The notes under the pieces are model-generated. The model made no database searches. It was not told the origin of the DNA and was given only the letters and a program-made list of their open reading frames with translations. The translations under genes were made by a program, and so were the position numbers. Shown in pieces: positions 1-10,000 of a stretch of 32,813 bases of DNA. Within the stretch, counting starts at the first letter, position 1. Each line of letters begins with the position of its first letter. This DNA is from Bacteroidota bacterium (GTDB taxonomy: Bacteria; Bacteroidota; Bacteroidia; B-17B0; Aurantibacillaceae): the NCBI GenBank assembly GCA_963169355.1, contig CAUJCR010000045.1, positions 1 to 32,813 of the forward strand. The letters run 5' to 3'.

Positions 1-1
1 T

Positions 2-499
2 GCCGTAGAAATTAAAAATAAAATAATTGCTATTCCAAAAACATCAATCAAATCTACCGCTATTAACTTAGAATTATGGGGTAAACACACCTTCGATAAT
101 ATGATTGATTATCACATCAGGTTATTGTTAAGCGAAATAATTGCCAAACGTCCAAATAGAAATAAAGATTTTGATGAAGAACTATCACTTGTTGAAAATG
201 ACCCTGAGAATCGTCGCTCGGTGTTTATTGTTATGACAGGCCCTATGGATAATCCAACCATTAAGTATGATAAAAAAGGCGCTAAAGAAAAAATAAAAGA
301 AGATATACGGCAAGAGAAACAAAACCTAAAACAAATTTTGAAAGAAGAATTTGGATTCTTTAAAAAAGACTCTAGTTTAATAAAAAAAGACAACGAACAT
401 TCTAATCAACGATTCCAAATTGAGATAGGCGAAGAAAAAGTTACTCCTAAAAAAACGCTTCAACCAAAAAAGAAGGAAGATGAAGAAGACGACTTTTAG
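2..499 (+). CDS. AsmA-like envelope protein, C-terminal fragment
   Basis: The frame is open from the window edge, so the 5' end of the gene lies outside; about 165 C-terminal residues are visible. The segment with WGKHTFDNMIDYH, followed by a charged LVENDPENRRSVF stretch and the TGPMDNPTIKYD motif, resembles the AsmA/TamB-like C-terminal region of large Bacteroidota AsmA-family proteins. These are anchored in the inner membrane, span the periplasm and are implicated in outer-membrane lipid homeostasis. After that motif comes a highly charged Lys/Glu-rich tail, predicted helical or disordered, ending in a run of acidic residues. An internal ATG at 101 is not the real start because the same frame continues upstream with family-like sequence. 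The gene ends before a bidirectional terminator. The family call rests on a short fragment recognised by eye. Confidence 0.75.
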   Translation, partial: AVEIKNKIIAIPKTSIKSTAINLELWGKHTFDNMIDYHIRLLLSEIIAKRPNRNKDFDEELSLVENDPENRRSVFIVMTGPMDNPTIKYDKKGAKEKIKEDIRQEKQNLKQILKEEFGFFKKDSSLIKKDNEHSNQRFQIEIGEEKVTPKKTLQPKKKEDEEDDF

Positions 500-582
500 G
501 AATTTCGTAGAAAATTAGTAGTGAGAGTGTAAGCGTGAGATTGATTCACTAGCGCATCATCTAGGTTATAGAACCAACTAAA

Positions 583-618
583 AAAAGAGGCTGTTTCAAT
601 AATGAAACAGCCTCTTTT
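583..618. terminator. Bidirectional rho-independent terminator
   Basis: Perfect 12-bp stem GAGGCTGTTTCA (587-598) with TGAAACAGCCTC (603-614) around a 4-nt ATAA loop, flanked by an A run on the left and a T run on the right, so it can end transcription in both directions. It lies between the converging AsmA-like gene and the Ala-rich lipoprotein gene. Confidence 0.9.
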
Positions 619-637
619 ATATTAGGTATTCAATAAA

Positions 638-991
638 TTAACCTCTACCTTGACCAGGTTTTGCTGTAGATTTTGGAGCTTCAGCAGGAGCAGAATTAGT
701 TGATGATTTAGCTGGCTTAGTTGATTTTTTTGGAGCTGGTGTAGCTTTAGTAGCTTCAGCAGCAGCAATTGAGTCAGCTTTTGCTTTTGCAGCAGCTTCA
801 GCAGCAGCTACAGAGTCAGCAGCAGCTTTAGCAGCAGCCTCAGCCTTAGCAGCTTCTTCAGCAGCAAGATTAGCAGCATTTGTAGAATCAGCAACAGCTT
901 TTGCTTTTGCTTCTAATTCGGCAGCAGATGGTCCGCAAGCCAAAAATGTAAACATCCCTAAAAGAGATACAAAGGTTACAACTTTTTTCAT
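638..991 (-). CDS. Ala-rich helical lipoprotein
   Basis: 117 residues. A short signal peptide ends in the lipobox FLAC with Cys19, so signal peptidase II processing and lipidation are expected. The mature part is almost pure Ala/Lys/Glu/Asp/Ser with a 14-residue periodicity: the units AAAKAAADSVAAAE and AAAKAKADSIAAAE follow each other directly. This predicts a long continuous helix or coiled coil. It ends in a Pro/Lys/Ser-rich, probably disordered basic tail finishing GQGRG. Residues after the Cys are GPSAAE, without the Lys-acidic-acidic signal linked to surface export in Bacteroidota, so a periplasm-facing location is more likely. The shape recalls Lpp-like spacer lipoproteins, but there is no homology I can show. 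It is transcribed alone, with a -7 box upstream and a shared terminator downstream. Function unknown. Confidence 0.8.
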   Translation of the reverse strand: MKKVVTFVSLLGMFTFLACGPSAAELEAKAKAVADSTNAANLAAEEAAKAEAAAKAAADSVAAAEAAAKAKADSIAAAEATKATPAPKKSTKPAKSSTNSAPAEAPKSTAKPGQGRG

Positions 992-1024
992 TTTAGTTTT
1001 TGGGTTTTAATTTTAATTAAGCCA

Positions 1025-1032
1025 CAAAATTA
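1025..1032 (-). promoter_or_regulatory. -7 box TAATTTTG for the Ala-rich lipoprotein
   Basis: Perfect match to the Bacteroidota -7 consensus TAnnTTTG on the minus strand, 33 nt before the ATG at 991. No clear -33 TTG is seen at 17-23 bp. The predicted leader is about 27 nt. Confidence 0.5.
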
Positions 1033-1182
1033 TACTTTTTTTAAATGTAAAAACAGATTAATACCTCGGATTATTAAAAAGATATTGTCAAAATTGTTAA
1101 ATTTTGAATACTATTTTAGATGGAATTAAAACAAAGTTGTAATTTAGCCTAAATTTTAAAAATTAATAAATAAACATAAAAC

Positions 1183-1842
1183 ATGAAAAAAAGCACAATC
1201 ATAGCTGCAATAGCTATTTTAGCAAGTTCAGCTTTATTTACAAGCTGTAAAAAAGAAGATGTAACAGCACCTGTAGTAACCTTAAATGGTGGCGATGAAA
1301 CTGTTATTTTAAATGGTTCTTACTCAGATTTAGGAGCTACTGCCAAAGACAATAAAGATGGTAGTATTTCTGTAAGCGTGTCAGGAGTTGTAGATGTAAA
1401 CCGTACTGGTGTTTATGAATTAACTTATACCGCTACTGATAAAGCAGGTAATGAAGGTAAAGCTACAAGAAATGTTACTGTTTATAATGAATTAGATGTA
1501 ATGAATGGTGTTTATTCTTGTACTATTACTTCTGGCCCTGGTTCACCATATACTTATACGCAAACAATTACAGCTTCTAGTACTGTAAATAGACGTATTA
1601 ACTTTGGTAAATTTGGTGATTATGTAAACAACACTGGTATTTATATGAATGTAACTAATACCGGATTAACTAGCCCAACTGATTTACCTAGCCAAACTGC
1701 TATTCAAGTTGGTAACCCAGCAGCTGATAGAACTTTCTCTGGAACAGGAGCAAGAAGTTCAGCTACTACTTTCTCATTATCCTATTCAGAAACTACTTCT
1801 TTAGGTAGCTCTAACTTTACTGAGGTTTACACAAAACAATAA
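1183..1842 (+). CDS. DUF5011-type Ig-like lipoprotein, probably surface exposed
   Basis: 219 residues. The signal peptide ends in a lipobox at Cys22 (FTSC). Residues after the Cys are KKEDV; a Lys followed by two acidic residues fits the Bacteroidota lipoprotein export signal, suggesting display on the outside of the outer membrane. Residues about 28-100 form one bacterial Ig-like domain of DUF5011 type: it opens APVVTLNG, contains YSDLGATAKD and NKDGSISV, and ends TYTATDKAGNEGKATRNVTV. The rest (about 105-219) is a Ser/Thr-rich predicted beta domain I do not recognise. DUF5011 lipoproteins are often found in nutrient-uptake or adhesion contexts, but no susC/susD pair is nearby. It is monocistronic, with a strong terminator directly after the stop. 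Confidence 0.85.
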   Translation: MKKSTIIAAIAILASSALFTSCKKEDVTAPVVTLNGGDETVILNGSYSDLGATAKDNKDGSISVSVSGVVDVNRTGVYELTYTATDKAGNEGKATRNVTVYNELDVMNGVYSCTITSGPGSPYTYTQTITASSTVNRRINFGKFGDYVNNTGIYMNVTNTGLTSPTDLPSQTAIQVGNPAADRTFSGTGARSSATTFSLSYSETTSLGSSNFTEVYTKQ

Positions 1843-1864
1843 TTTTTAGTTAAATTTTTATATC

Positions 1865-1897
1865 AAAAATCCCGAGGCGTATCGCTTCGGGATTTTT
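1865..1897 (+). terminator. Rho-independent terminator after the DUF5011 lipoprotein
   Basis: Long hairpin: AAAAATCCCGAGGCG pairs with CGCTTCGGGATTTTT around a TAT loop, with one G-T wobble, and leads into seven Ts. It starts 23 bases after the stop codon. Confidence 0.92.
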
Positions 1898-1961
1898 TTA
1901 TAACCCGTTAAAAATCTAAGAGGTTAATATGAAATCAAAACTATTTTATCGTCATTTTTTA

Positions 1962-1969
1962 TACATTTG
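1962..1969 (+). promoter_or_regulatory. -7 box TACATTTG for the first TPR-SpoIIE gene
   Basis: Perfect TAnnTTTG ending 8 nt before the ATG at 1978. With the usual few bases between box and transcription start, the mRNA would begin within a few nucleotides of the ATG. No -33 TTG is evident. Confidence 0.5.
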
Positions 1970-1977
1970 TAGTTGAA

Positions 1978-4092
1978 ATGAAAGGTTTTGTCTTCATATT
2001 AATTTACTTGTTTGTTTTATCGGGTACGTATGCTCAAGAAGCATTATCGCCCGAACTGCAATTATTATTAAAGAATAAATCAGTAGAAGATCAAGCTTAT
2101 TTAATAGACTCGGCGGCAGTTGCCATAAGAAACGAAAATTTTAAAGAATCTATCAAATTATTTAATTACAATTTAAGTTTTGAAAAGAGTAAAGGACTAC
2201 ATAAAGAATATATTAAGACTACGTTGTCGCTTAGTCGTTCTTATCGCAATATAGGAACTTTTGATACTGCACAGTTATATATTGACAGTGCCTTAATCTA
2301 TGCTAACCAGCATCAATTAAACAATTTATATGGCAGAATATATGATTACGAAGGAATTATATATATTAGAAATGGCGACTATGAACGCGCTGTATCGAGT
2401 TTATATAAAAGTATAACTTATGCATTACAGTATAAAGATTCTGTACTATTATATGATGCATACAACCATCTAGGTTCTGTACATTTTTATAGAATGAAAT
2501 ATCAAGAAGCTTGTAATACCTACAAGCGAGCTTTAAGCTATCAAAATTCAGCCATCAAAAAAAATGGAGTTTTATCGTTATACGACAATATTGGATTATG
2601 TTTTTCAAACAATAATCAATACGACTCGGCATTGTTCTACCAATTAAAAGTAATTAAGAACCTTGATATTGCCGACGACTCATCATTGTATGCCGAATCG
2701 TGTGTAAATATCGCTTCAACCTACATGCTACTAAAAGATTTTGTGAGTGCAAAACCATATTTAGAACAAGCTGTATCCATAAGTACAAACTTAAAAAATG
2801 AGTATGGTCAATTAGTTTCCAATCTTACAATTTCCCGATTATATTTTCAAACCAATCAAGTAGATAAAGCCATTCAGCATCTAGAAATAGCCTATCAGTT
2901 AGCTCAAAAATTAAACTCTCTTAATCAGCTCAAAGTAGTGTATTCGAGTTTCTCTGAAATTTACGCATCAAAAGGTGATTTTAAGTTAGCTTACCATTAC
3001 CAAAAACTGCTGGGAGAGATAATTGTGAAATTATACGAAGATGAAAACACAGAAGCATTAAATGAACTTTCTACTAAATACGAAACACAACAAAAACAAC
3101 AACAAATATTATTACTTACCAAGGACAGCGAATTAAAGCAAGAAACCATAAAATTAAATCGGATAATTTATAGTGCTGTTGCAAGTGTATTAGGAATTAT
3201 CTGTTTGTTCTTTATCTACTTATTTAGAAAAAAGAGAAAAGATAATAAAATTTTGTTAGAGAAAAATGAAGCCATAGCTTCACAAAAACAACATATAGAG
3301 CAACAACATGAAGAATTAGAATTAAAAAACACAGAAATAACAGACAGTATCAATTATGCTAAGCGGATACAAGCCTCTGTCATTCCATCAGATAGTTTAT
3401 TAAAAAGAATACTCCCCAACTCATTTGTATATTTTATGCCAAAAGATATAGTGAGTGGTGATTTTTATTGGTTAAGTGAAGTAAATCAAAAAATATATTT
3501 TGCTATTGCCGATTGTACAGGGCACGGCGTACCTGGCGCAATGATGTCGATGCTTGGGAGTAGTTTATTGGATAAAATCATCTCAAACGAACAAGATCAA
3601 TTTCCAGCAGATATTTTAAAAGAACAACATAAAGAGATAGATTACACAATTAACGAAAATGTGGAACAAAGAGACTCAAAAGACGGAATGGATATTGCCT
3701 TTATAATGATAGATAAACCTAATAAGAAAGTGTATTTTTCTGGGGCAGGACGACCAGCCTACCTCATCTATAATAATGAATTACAAATTTTAAAAGGCGA
3801 TAAATATTCAATAGGCGGTATTATTGATACTGAAACCGCTACTTTTTCACAACATGAAATGGATATAGAAGCAGGTATGCAAATTTATCTGTTTAGCGAC
3901 GGTGTACCAGATCAATTTGGTGGTGAACAGAAAAAGAAACTAATGACGAAAAACTTACAAAAATTACTTTTACAAATTAGCAAAAAACCCATCACAGAGC
4001 AAAGCTCAGCATTTAAGCTAGAATTTGAAAGATGGAAAGAAAACACCGAACAAACTGATGATGTTTGTTTGGCAGGAATTCAATTCCATTAA
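1978..4092 (+). CDS. TPR sensor-SpoIIE/PP2C phosphatase, membrane anchored
   Basis: 704 residues. Signal peptide 1-20 (ending TYAQ); about six or seven TPR-like helical hairpins from residue 25 to 365; a Gln-rich helix; one transmembrane segment near 396-417 followed by RKKRK; a coiled-coil linker containing the NTEITDSINYAKRIQASV motif; then a SpoIIE-type PP2C phosphatase domain to the end. Phosphatase landmarks: SGDFYW, ADCTGHGVPGAMMSM (about 511-525), KDGMDIA (about 568), FSDGVPDQFGG (about 639) and terminal TDDVCLAGI; the metal-binding Asp residues are present. The topology puts the TPRs in the periplasm and the phosphatase in the cytoplasm. Family members usually act on phosphorylated anti-anti-sigma factors; no such partner is in the window. 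It has a paralog at 19989-21977 and ends 7 bp from the converging repeat-protein gene. Confidence 0.9.
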   Translation: MKGFVFILIYLFVLSGTYAQEALSPELQLLLKNKSVEDQAYLIDSAAVAIRNENFKESIKLFNYNLSFEKSKGLHKEYIKTTLSLSRSYRNIGTFDTAQLYIDSALIYANQHQLNNLYGRIYDYEGIIYIRNGDYERAVSSLYKSITYALQYKDSVLLYDAYNHLGSVHFYRMKYQEACNTYKRALSYQNSAIKKNGVLSLYDNIGLCFSNNNQYDSALFYQLKVIKNLDIADDSSLYAESCVNIASTYMLLKDFVSAKPYLEQAVSISTNLKNEYGQLVSNLTISRLYFQTNQVDKAIQHLEIAYQLAQKLNSLNQLKVVYSSFSEIYASKGDFKLAYHYQKLLGEIIVKLYEDENTEALNELSTKYETQQKQQQILLLTKDSELKQETIKLNRIIYSAVASVLGIICLFFIYLFRKKRKDNKILLEKNEAIASQKQHIEQQHEELELKNTEITDSINYAKRIQASVIPSDSLLKRILPNSFVYFMPKDIVSGDFYWLSEVNQKIYFAIADCTGHGVPGAMMSMLGSSLLDKIISNEQDQFPADILKEQHKEIDYTINENVEQRDSKDGMDIAFIMIDKPNKKVYFSGAGRPAYLIYNNELQILKGDKYSIGGIIDTETATFSQHEMDIEAGMQIYLFSDGVPDQFGGEQKKKLMTKNLQKLLLQISKKPITEQSSAFKLEFERWKENTEQTDDVCLAGIQFH

Positions 4093-4099
4093 TACTTCA

Positions 4100-7000
4100 T
4101 TAACGTTGAATACTAATTTTAATAGTCTCTGACTTATCAGATTGATTGATTACCAAATAGTAAATTCCATTTGCTAAATGAGATAAATCAATACTACCAT
4201 TATAACTAGTTAAACTAGATTCATTTAATACAATTGCACCAACTGAATTCATTATCTTGATAGAAGCGGTATTAAAATCTTCGCTCGCTGTATAACTTAA
4301 TTTATCCTGTGCTGGGTTTGGATAGAAATTAATAAATGATTTAACGGTAATATTCACCGAAACCATATCAGCGTATTTGTATTCTCCACTAAAATCAATT
4401 TGCTTTAATCGATAGTACGAAATGCCCATATAAGGTTTTTCATCAACGGTTTTATAAACTTGTTTAGTTACACTATTTCCGTTGCCATAGGCTTTCACAG
4501 TAGTTAGATATTCAAAATTTACGCCATCAATACTTCTTTCAATTTCATATTGCTGATTATTAATTTCAGAAGCAGTTGCCCAATCTAAATTCACTTTTTT
4601 ATTATCAACTGGTGTAGCAGTAAAGTACAATAATTCTATTGGTAAAGGATTAGTTCCTGTTATTTTGTTTCCTAAAGTAAAACGGCTAAAAGAATTAAAC
4701 GCAGTAGGCGAAGATGTAGAAGACACGCTTCCAGTAGTCATCGTAGCACCTGTTCCACCTATATCAATCCATGATGTAGGAGCAGCGCTTGTATTTTTAA
4801 TTATAGTTAAGTTACTTGGATCGGTAACGCCATCATTGGCATCATAATAAAGTGTGATGGTTTGATTACCATTTAAATGGGTACTTGGTGTAACCACACC
4901 CGTACTGGTATTAGTACGAGTTATATCCCACCAGTGCACATGAGATGACATTGTAACTGTAGGAGGGAATGACCAACCTAATAAATAAGAATCGGAATTA
5001 AATACTTCGGAGTTATAGGTATATGAAGTAGGATTATTGTGTCTTAAATCTAACACAGCGGGTCTCCAATCGGCAGATTTTCCAATTGGGAAAATTAAAG
5101 TTCTACTACCACTTATTGCCATATCATAGTTCATTGGACCATTTACATAACTCGAGCTATTTCCTATGTTAGTTGTAGCTGCATCCCTAATATGAAGTAT
5201 ATTAGTTGACGTAGTATTGAGTATGCCTTGTGTAAAGTTTACATTAGATGATACAAATATCTTAGTATTTAAGGTTACATCATTTGCTGTTTTATTAAAT
5301 GTAAGTCTAGTAAACACAGGTATGGCTGATCCGGCTGTTAAATTAATTGATTGAGCATTTCCACCATTGAAAGTTGCTCTACCACTACCAGCAGAACCGA
5401 ATGTAATGGCAGTAGAAGCTGGCGAAGTAACTGTAACATCTCCTGCATAAGTACAATTGGTGTTATAATTAGGATATAAAATACCTCCTGTGGTTTGTTG
5501 TTCTAGTGTAATATTTCCATTATAAGTATCAGCTACATTATTGGCTAACAAAAGATAATTAGCTGAATGACTATTTATAATATGCGTAGTGCCATTAAAC
5601 GTATTTCCACCATAACAATTATTGTTAGTTGCTCCATTTTTTTGAATAGTGGCACTATTATTATAGGTAGAGCTAATTAAATTTAATTGAGGGAAATTAA
5701 ATGTAACTGGACCATTAAATTCATTGGCTGTTCCTGAAACTAGAATAGCTGTACCAGAAGTTTGTGTTAGGTTTTGGGCAGTTGTACCTTGCTGAATAAA
5801 TCTTCGTAACGATAAGGTTCCACTTGTAAAACCACTTCCGCCAATATTGATTGTATGACCAGTAGATAATGTGGAACTAGCAGTAGCACCATTATTAAAG
5901 TATATACCACTTCCTGTTACTCCTGTTGTACTATTTAATGTGATATTTCCGTTATAGGTACTTGTTCCAACTTCACCTAATAAAACTTGGGATCCTGTTG
6001 CATTTGTATTAGACAAATTGATATCTAAATCTCCGTTATACTGTGCGGTAGAATTGGTTCCTGCTAAAAAACGGAAAATACTACGTATTGATCCATTATT
6101 ATTAATTGTAACATCATCATTAAAATTCACATGAGTATTTCCTCCTTCGCACATAAAGTACGAATAAGAATTAGCTCCCCCCGATTTATTAGAATTTAAA
6201 GTAAGTGGTTGGTTAAAAACAGTGGTTTGACTTCCATGATTATGCGCAAAATAAAAACAGTTGGTACCTGTATTATTAAAAGTTGTTACACCATTAAATG
6301 TATCAGCATTAGTGCTTCCAGTTAATAAATAGCCACTTCCTGAATTTGTAATTGTAGTGGTTCCATTAAAAATATTTCCACCAGTTCCAGCATCATCAGT
6401 AGCTCCATTTTTTTGGATAGTTGCAGTACCATTATAAGTAGTACCATGTAATAACACGCGTGGGAAATTAAAATTCACATCACCATTAAAAGTTGATGAA
6501 GGACCTAACTGAAGAACACTTGTACCACTCGCTACATTTAACGCTTGAGGTGTAGCTCCTAATTGCGTAAACTGTTTTAGCATTAAATATCCAGCACTAA
6601 ATCCAGCTCCTCCTATCGTAATCGTTTTACCAGTAGCTAATGTAGAAGTAGCTGTTGCATTGCCATAACAAAACTGCACACCTGCACCCGAAGTGCTAGT
6701 AACAACAATGTTATCATTAAATACCGTTCCAGCTGAATATCCAGAAACATAAATGGCATAATTACCACTAGATGGCGCATTATTAAATGTTGTAATTCCT
6801 CCGAATGTATTATTTGAACTATTATGAGCTACAAACATACTATTGGTTCCTAAATTATTAAATGTAGCGTCATCCATAAAGGCATCTGTATTTCCGCTAC
6901 CTAGCATTAAGCGACCACTACCTGTACTTGTTATGGTTGATGTTCCTACAAAAGTATTTGATCCATTACTATCATCATCTGTTGCACCATTTTTAGTACA

Positions 7001-10000
7001 ATTGGTAGTTCCATTAAATGTACAACCATTAAAGTATAATCGTGGACTAACCGAAGTAACATTACCACCAAATGAAGATCCTGGTCCATATTGTATAATT
7101 GAAGTTCCAGTAGTTGTTAAACTTTGCGGTGTAGCACCAAGTTGAGTAAATTGTTTTAACATTAAATATCCAGCATTAAATCCTCCAGCACCTATGGTTA
7201 TAGTTTTACCAGCGGCTAAGGTAGATGTAGCAGTAACATTACCATTACAGAAAAACACCCCATAACCTCCATTGTTAGACACTATAATATTTTCATTAAA
7301 TAAAGTTCCTGCAGAATATGGTGATACATGTATATAGAAGTTACCAGTTGGAGCGTTATTAAAGGTTGTAACACCATTAAAAATATTATTAGAACTATTA
7401 TAAGCTATCCACATATTATTTGTTCCTATGTTATTAAATGTTGCCGTTGAGTTAAACTGATCATTATTAGTGTTTCCTAACATTAAATATCCACTTCCTG
7501 AACTAGTAATAGTAGTTGCTCCATTAAAAACATTATTACCTAAACTTTGATCATCCGAAGCACCATTTTTAGTACAGTCTACTGTGCCGTTGAAAGTACA
7601 TCCATTCAAGTACAAGCGTGGGCTAACTGAAGTAACATTACCATTAAATGTTGAACTTGGACCAAATTGAATGATTGAAGTACCTGTAGTAGTTAAACTT
7701 TGCGGTGTAGTACCAAGCTGAGTAAATTGTTTTAACATTAAATATCCTGCATTAAATCCTCCAGCGCCTATGGTTATGGTTTTACCAGTGGCTAAGGTAG
7801 CTGTGGCAGTGGCATTACCACTACAGAAATACACACCATTCCCTCCATTGTTAGATACAATAATATCGTCATTAAATAAACTTCCTGTAGAATAAGGAGA
7901 AACGAATGTGTAAAACGCACTACTTGCAGGCGCATTATTAAATGTAGTAACACCATTAAAAATATTATTAGAACTATTATAAGCCACATATAGATGATTT
8001 CCCCCAAAATTATTAAAAGTAGCTGCAGCATTAAATACATCAGGACTACCATTACCAAAAAGGATATAACCATTACCTGTATTGGTTACATTAGTAATCC
8101 CAGTAAATGTATTACCGCCTGCACTTGCATCATTTGTATTTCCAGTCTTAGTAATTGTAAAATCACCACTATATGCCGTATTTCTTGTTAAAAAAGAAGG
8201 AGCCACTGCTGTGAAAGCACCTCCTATCGTAGAATTATTTAATGTTAACTGAGCATTACCAGTTAAATTTAAATTAATAGAAGCACTACCTAATTGAGTA
8301 AAATATCCAAGGTTTAAAAAACCTCCACTAAAACCAGCGCCACCTATAAAAATAGATTTTCCAGAAGCTAATGTTGGCGAACCAGTACCCGATGTAAATC
8401 CTAAATAAATACCTCCAGTACCTGTATTTGTTACTGTAATATCATCGTTAAATAAATCGTTAGAGTTATAACCTAACATAAAATAACCCGTAGTACTTTG
8501 TTGGTTGATAGTACATGTAGAATTAAAAATATTTTGAAATCCATTATTATGGTTACTTGTTCCTCCTGTTTTTGTTAATACTGTAGCTCCATTAAAAGTT
8601 CCACCTTGTAAATAAATATCGGGTGATGTAACTGTTACCGCGCCACCAAACACACAGGGATTAGTTGTAGAATTTTTAACAACTTGAAAATTAGCCGTAC
8701 CAGTTAATGTAAGGTTAATAGGCGTACTTCCTAATTGAGTAAAACTTCCAAGTTGTAAATAACCTGAACTATAACCAGCACCTCCAATTTGGATTGTTTT
8801 ACCAGCTGCCAAAACTGGCGTTCCATTACTACCATTCCAACCAAAAGAAATTCCAGTTGCTGAACCTGTACTAGTTACAGTAATATCATCATTAAATTGA
8901 TCATTAGAGTTGTAACCTAATAATAAATATCCTCCTCCGTTTTGATTATTAAGTTCTAAAGTTGAGTTAAAAATATTTTGATTTCCATTGTTATGATTAC
9001 CGCTACCACCTCCTGTTTTTGTAATCACCACAGGCCCATTATAAGTACCACCATAAGGGTAAATATCTGGCGTGCTTACATTTAAACTTCCTAAGAATAC
9101 ATTTTGAGTAAGGTAAACTGCCGAAGTTCCAGTGGTGGTAATACTCATGGCTGTGTTATCCATTTGTTGTGTTTTATATAATTGTAGGTATCCTGAGTCA
9201 AATGCGCCATTTACAATTACTTTTTTACCTGCTGCAAATTGAATTACTGGGTAAGTTCCACCCCAGCCTAAGGCAATTCCTGAAGCAGAAGTAACACCAG
9301 ATTGACTCACATACACATCACCATTAAATTGTGAAGTGGAGCTGTTTCCAAAAATAATTCGTCCTCCAGTAGTTGATGTATTATTAGCGTAAACATCAGC
9401 ATTATAAACATCATCATTACCATTAGCAAAGCCAATATAACCACTACTTGCATTATTAACCGTTAATACACCATTATATACATTTCCTCCACTCGACCAA
9501 GTATTTAAAATAGAACCTCCTAAATTATAATTTACAGATGATGAAAATGTAGAAGTTTGTGCAGAAACAATACCCGCATTAATAGTTAAAGAGCCAGTAA
9601 ATGTTGACTTATAAATATGAACCTGTCCGGTATTGCCAGGAGATAGTGTAATTGCAGTAGTTCCTGCTTGTGTTAAATTACGAAATTGTAATGAACCACT
9701 ACTAAATGTACCACAATTTAATGTATTACCCGATGCTAAATTAGTAGAGCCACTACTTCCAACATAAATATTACCAGAACTTGCTGTGTTATTAAAAGTG
9801 ATGTTATTATTTATATTTACTGTACCGTTATATGCCATCCATAAGTTTCCAGTATTTGATGTATTAAATGTTGTGGGTCCATTAAAATTATCTGTTCTTG
9901 ACGATGAGTTTGTAAGTAAGAAATAACCTGTACCAGCATTCGTTAAAGAGGTTGTTCCATTAAAATTATTATTTCCAGATGAGGCATCATTGCCTGCCCC

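Noticed and set aside
500..582. Possible small gene or RNA between the AsmA-like gene and its terminator
   Set aside because: No convincing open frame, box or structured element was seen apart from the terminator itself.
6564..8294. Regularly spaced repeats as a possible CRISPR-like array
   Set aside because: Units are 576-579 bp, all multiples of three, inside one continuous reading frame; not short repeats with unique spacers.
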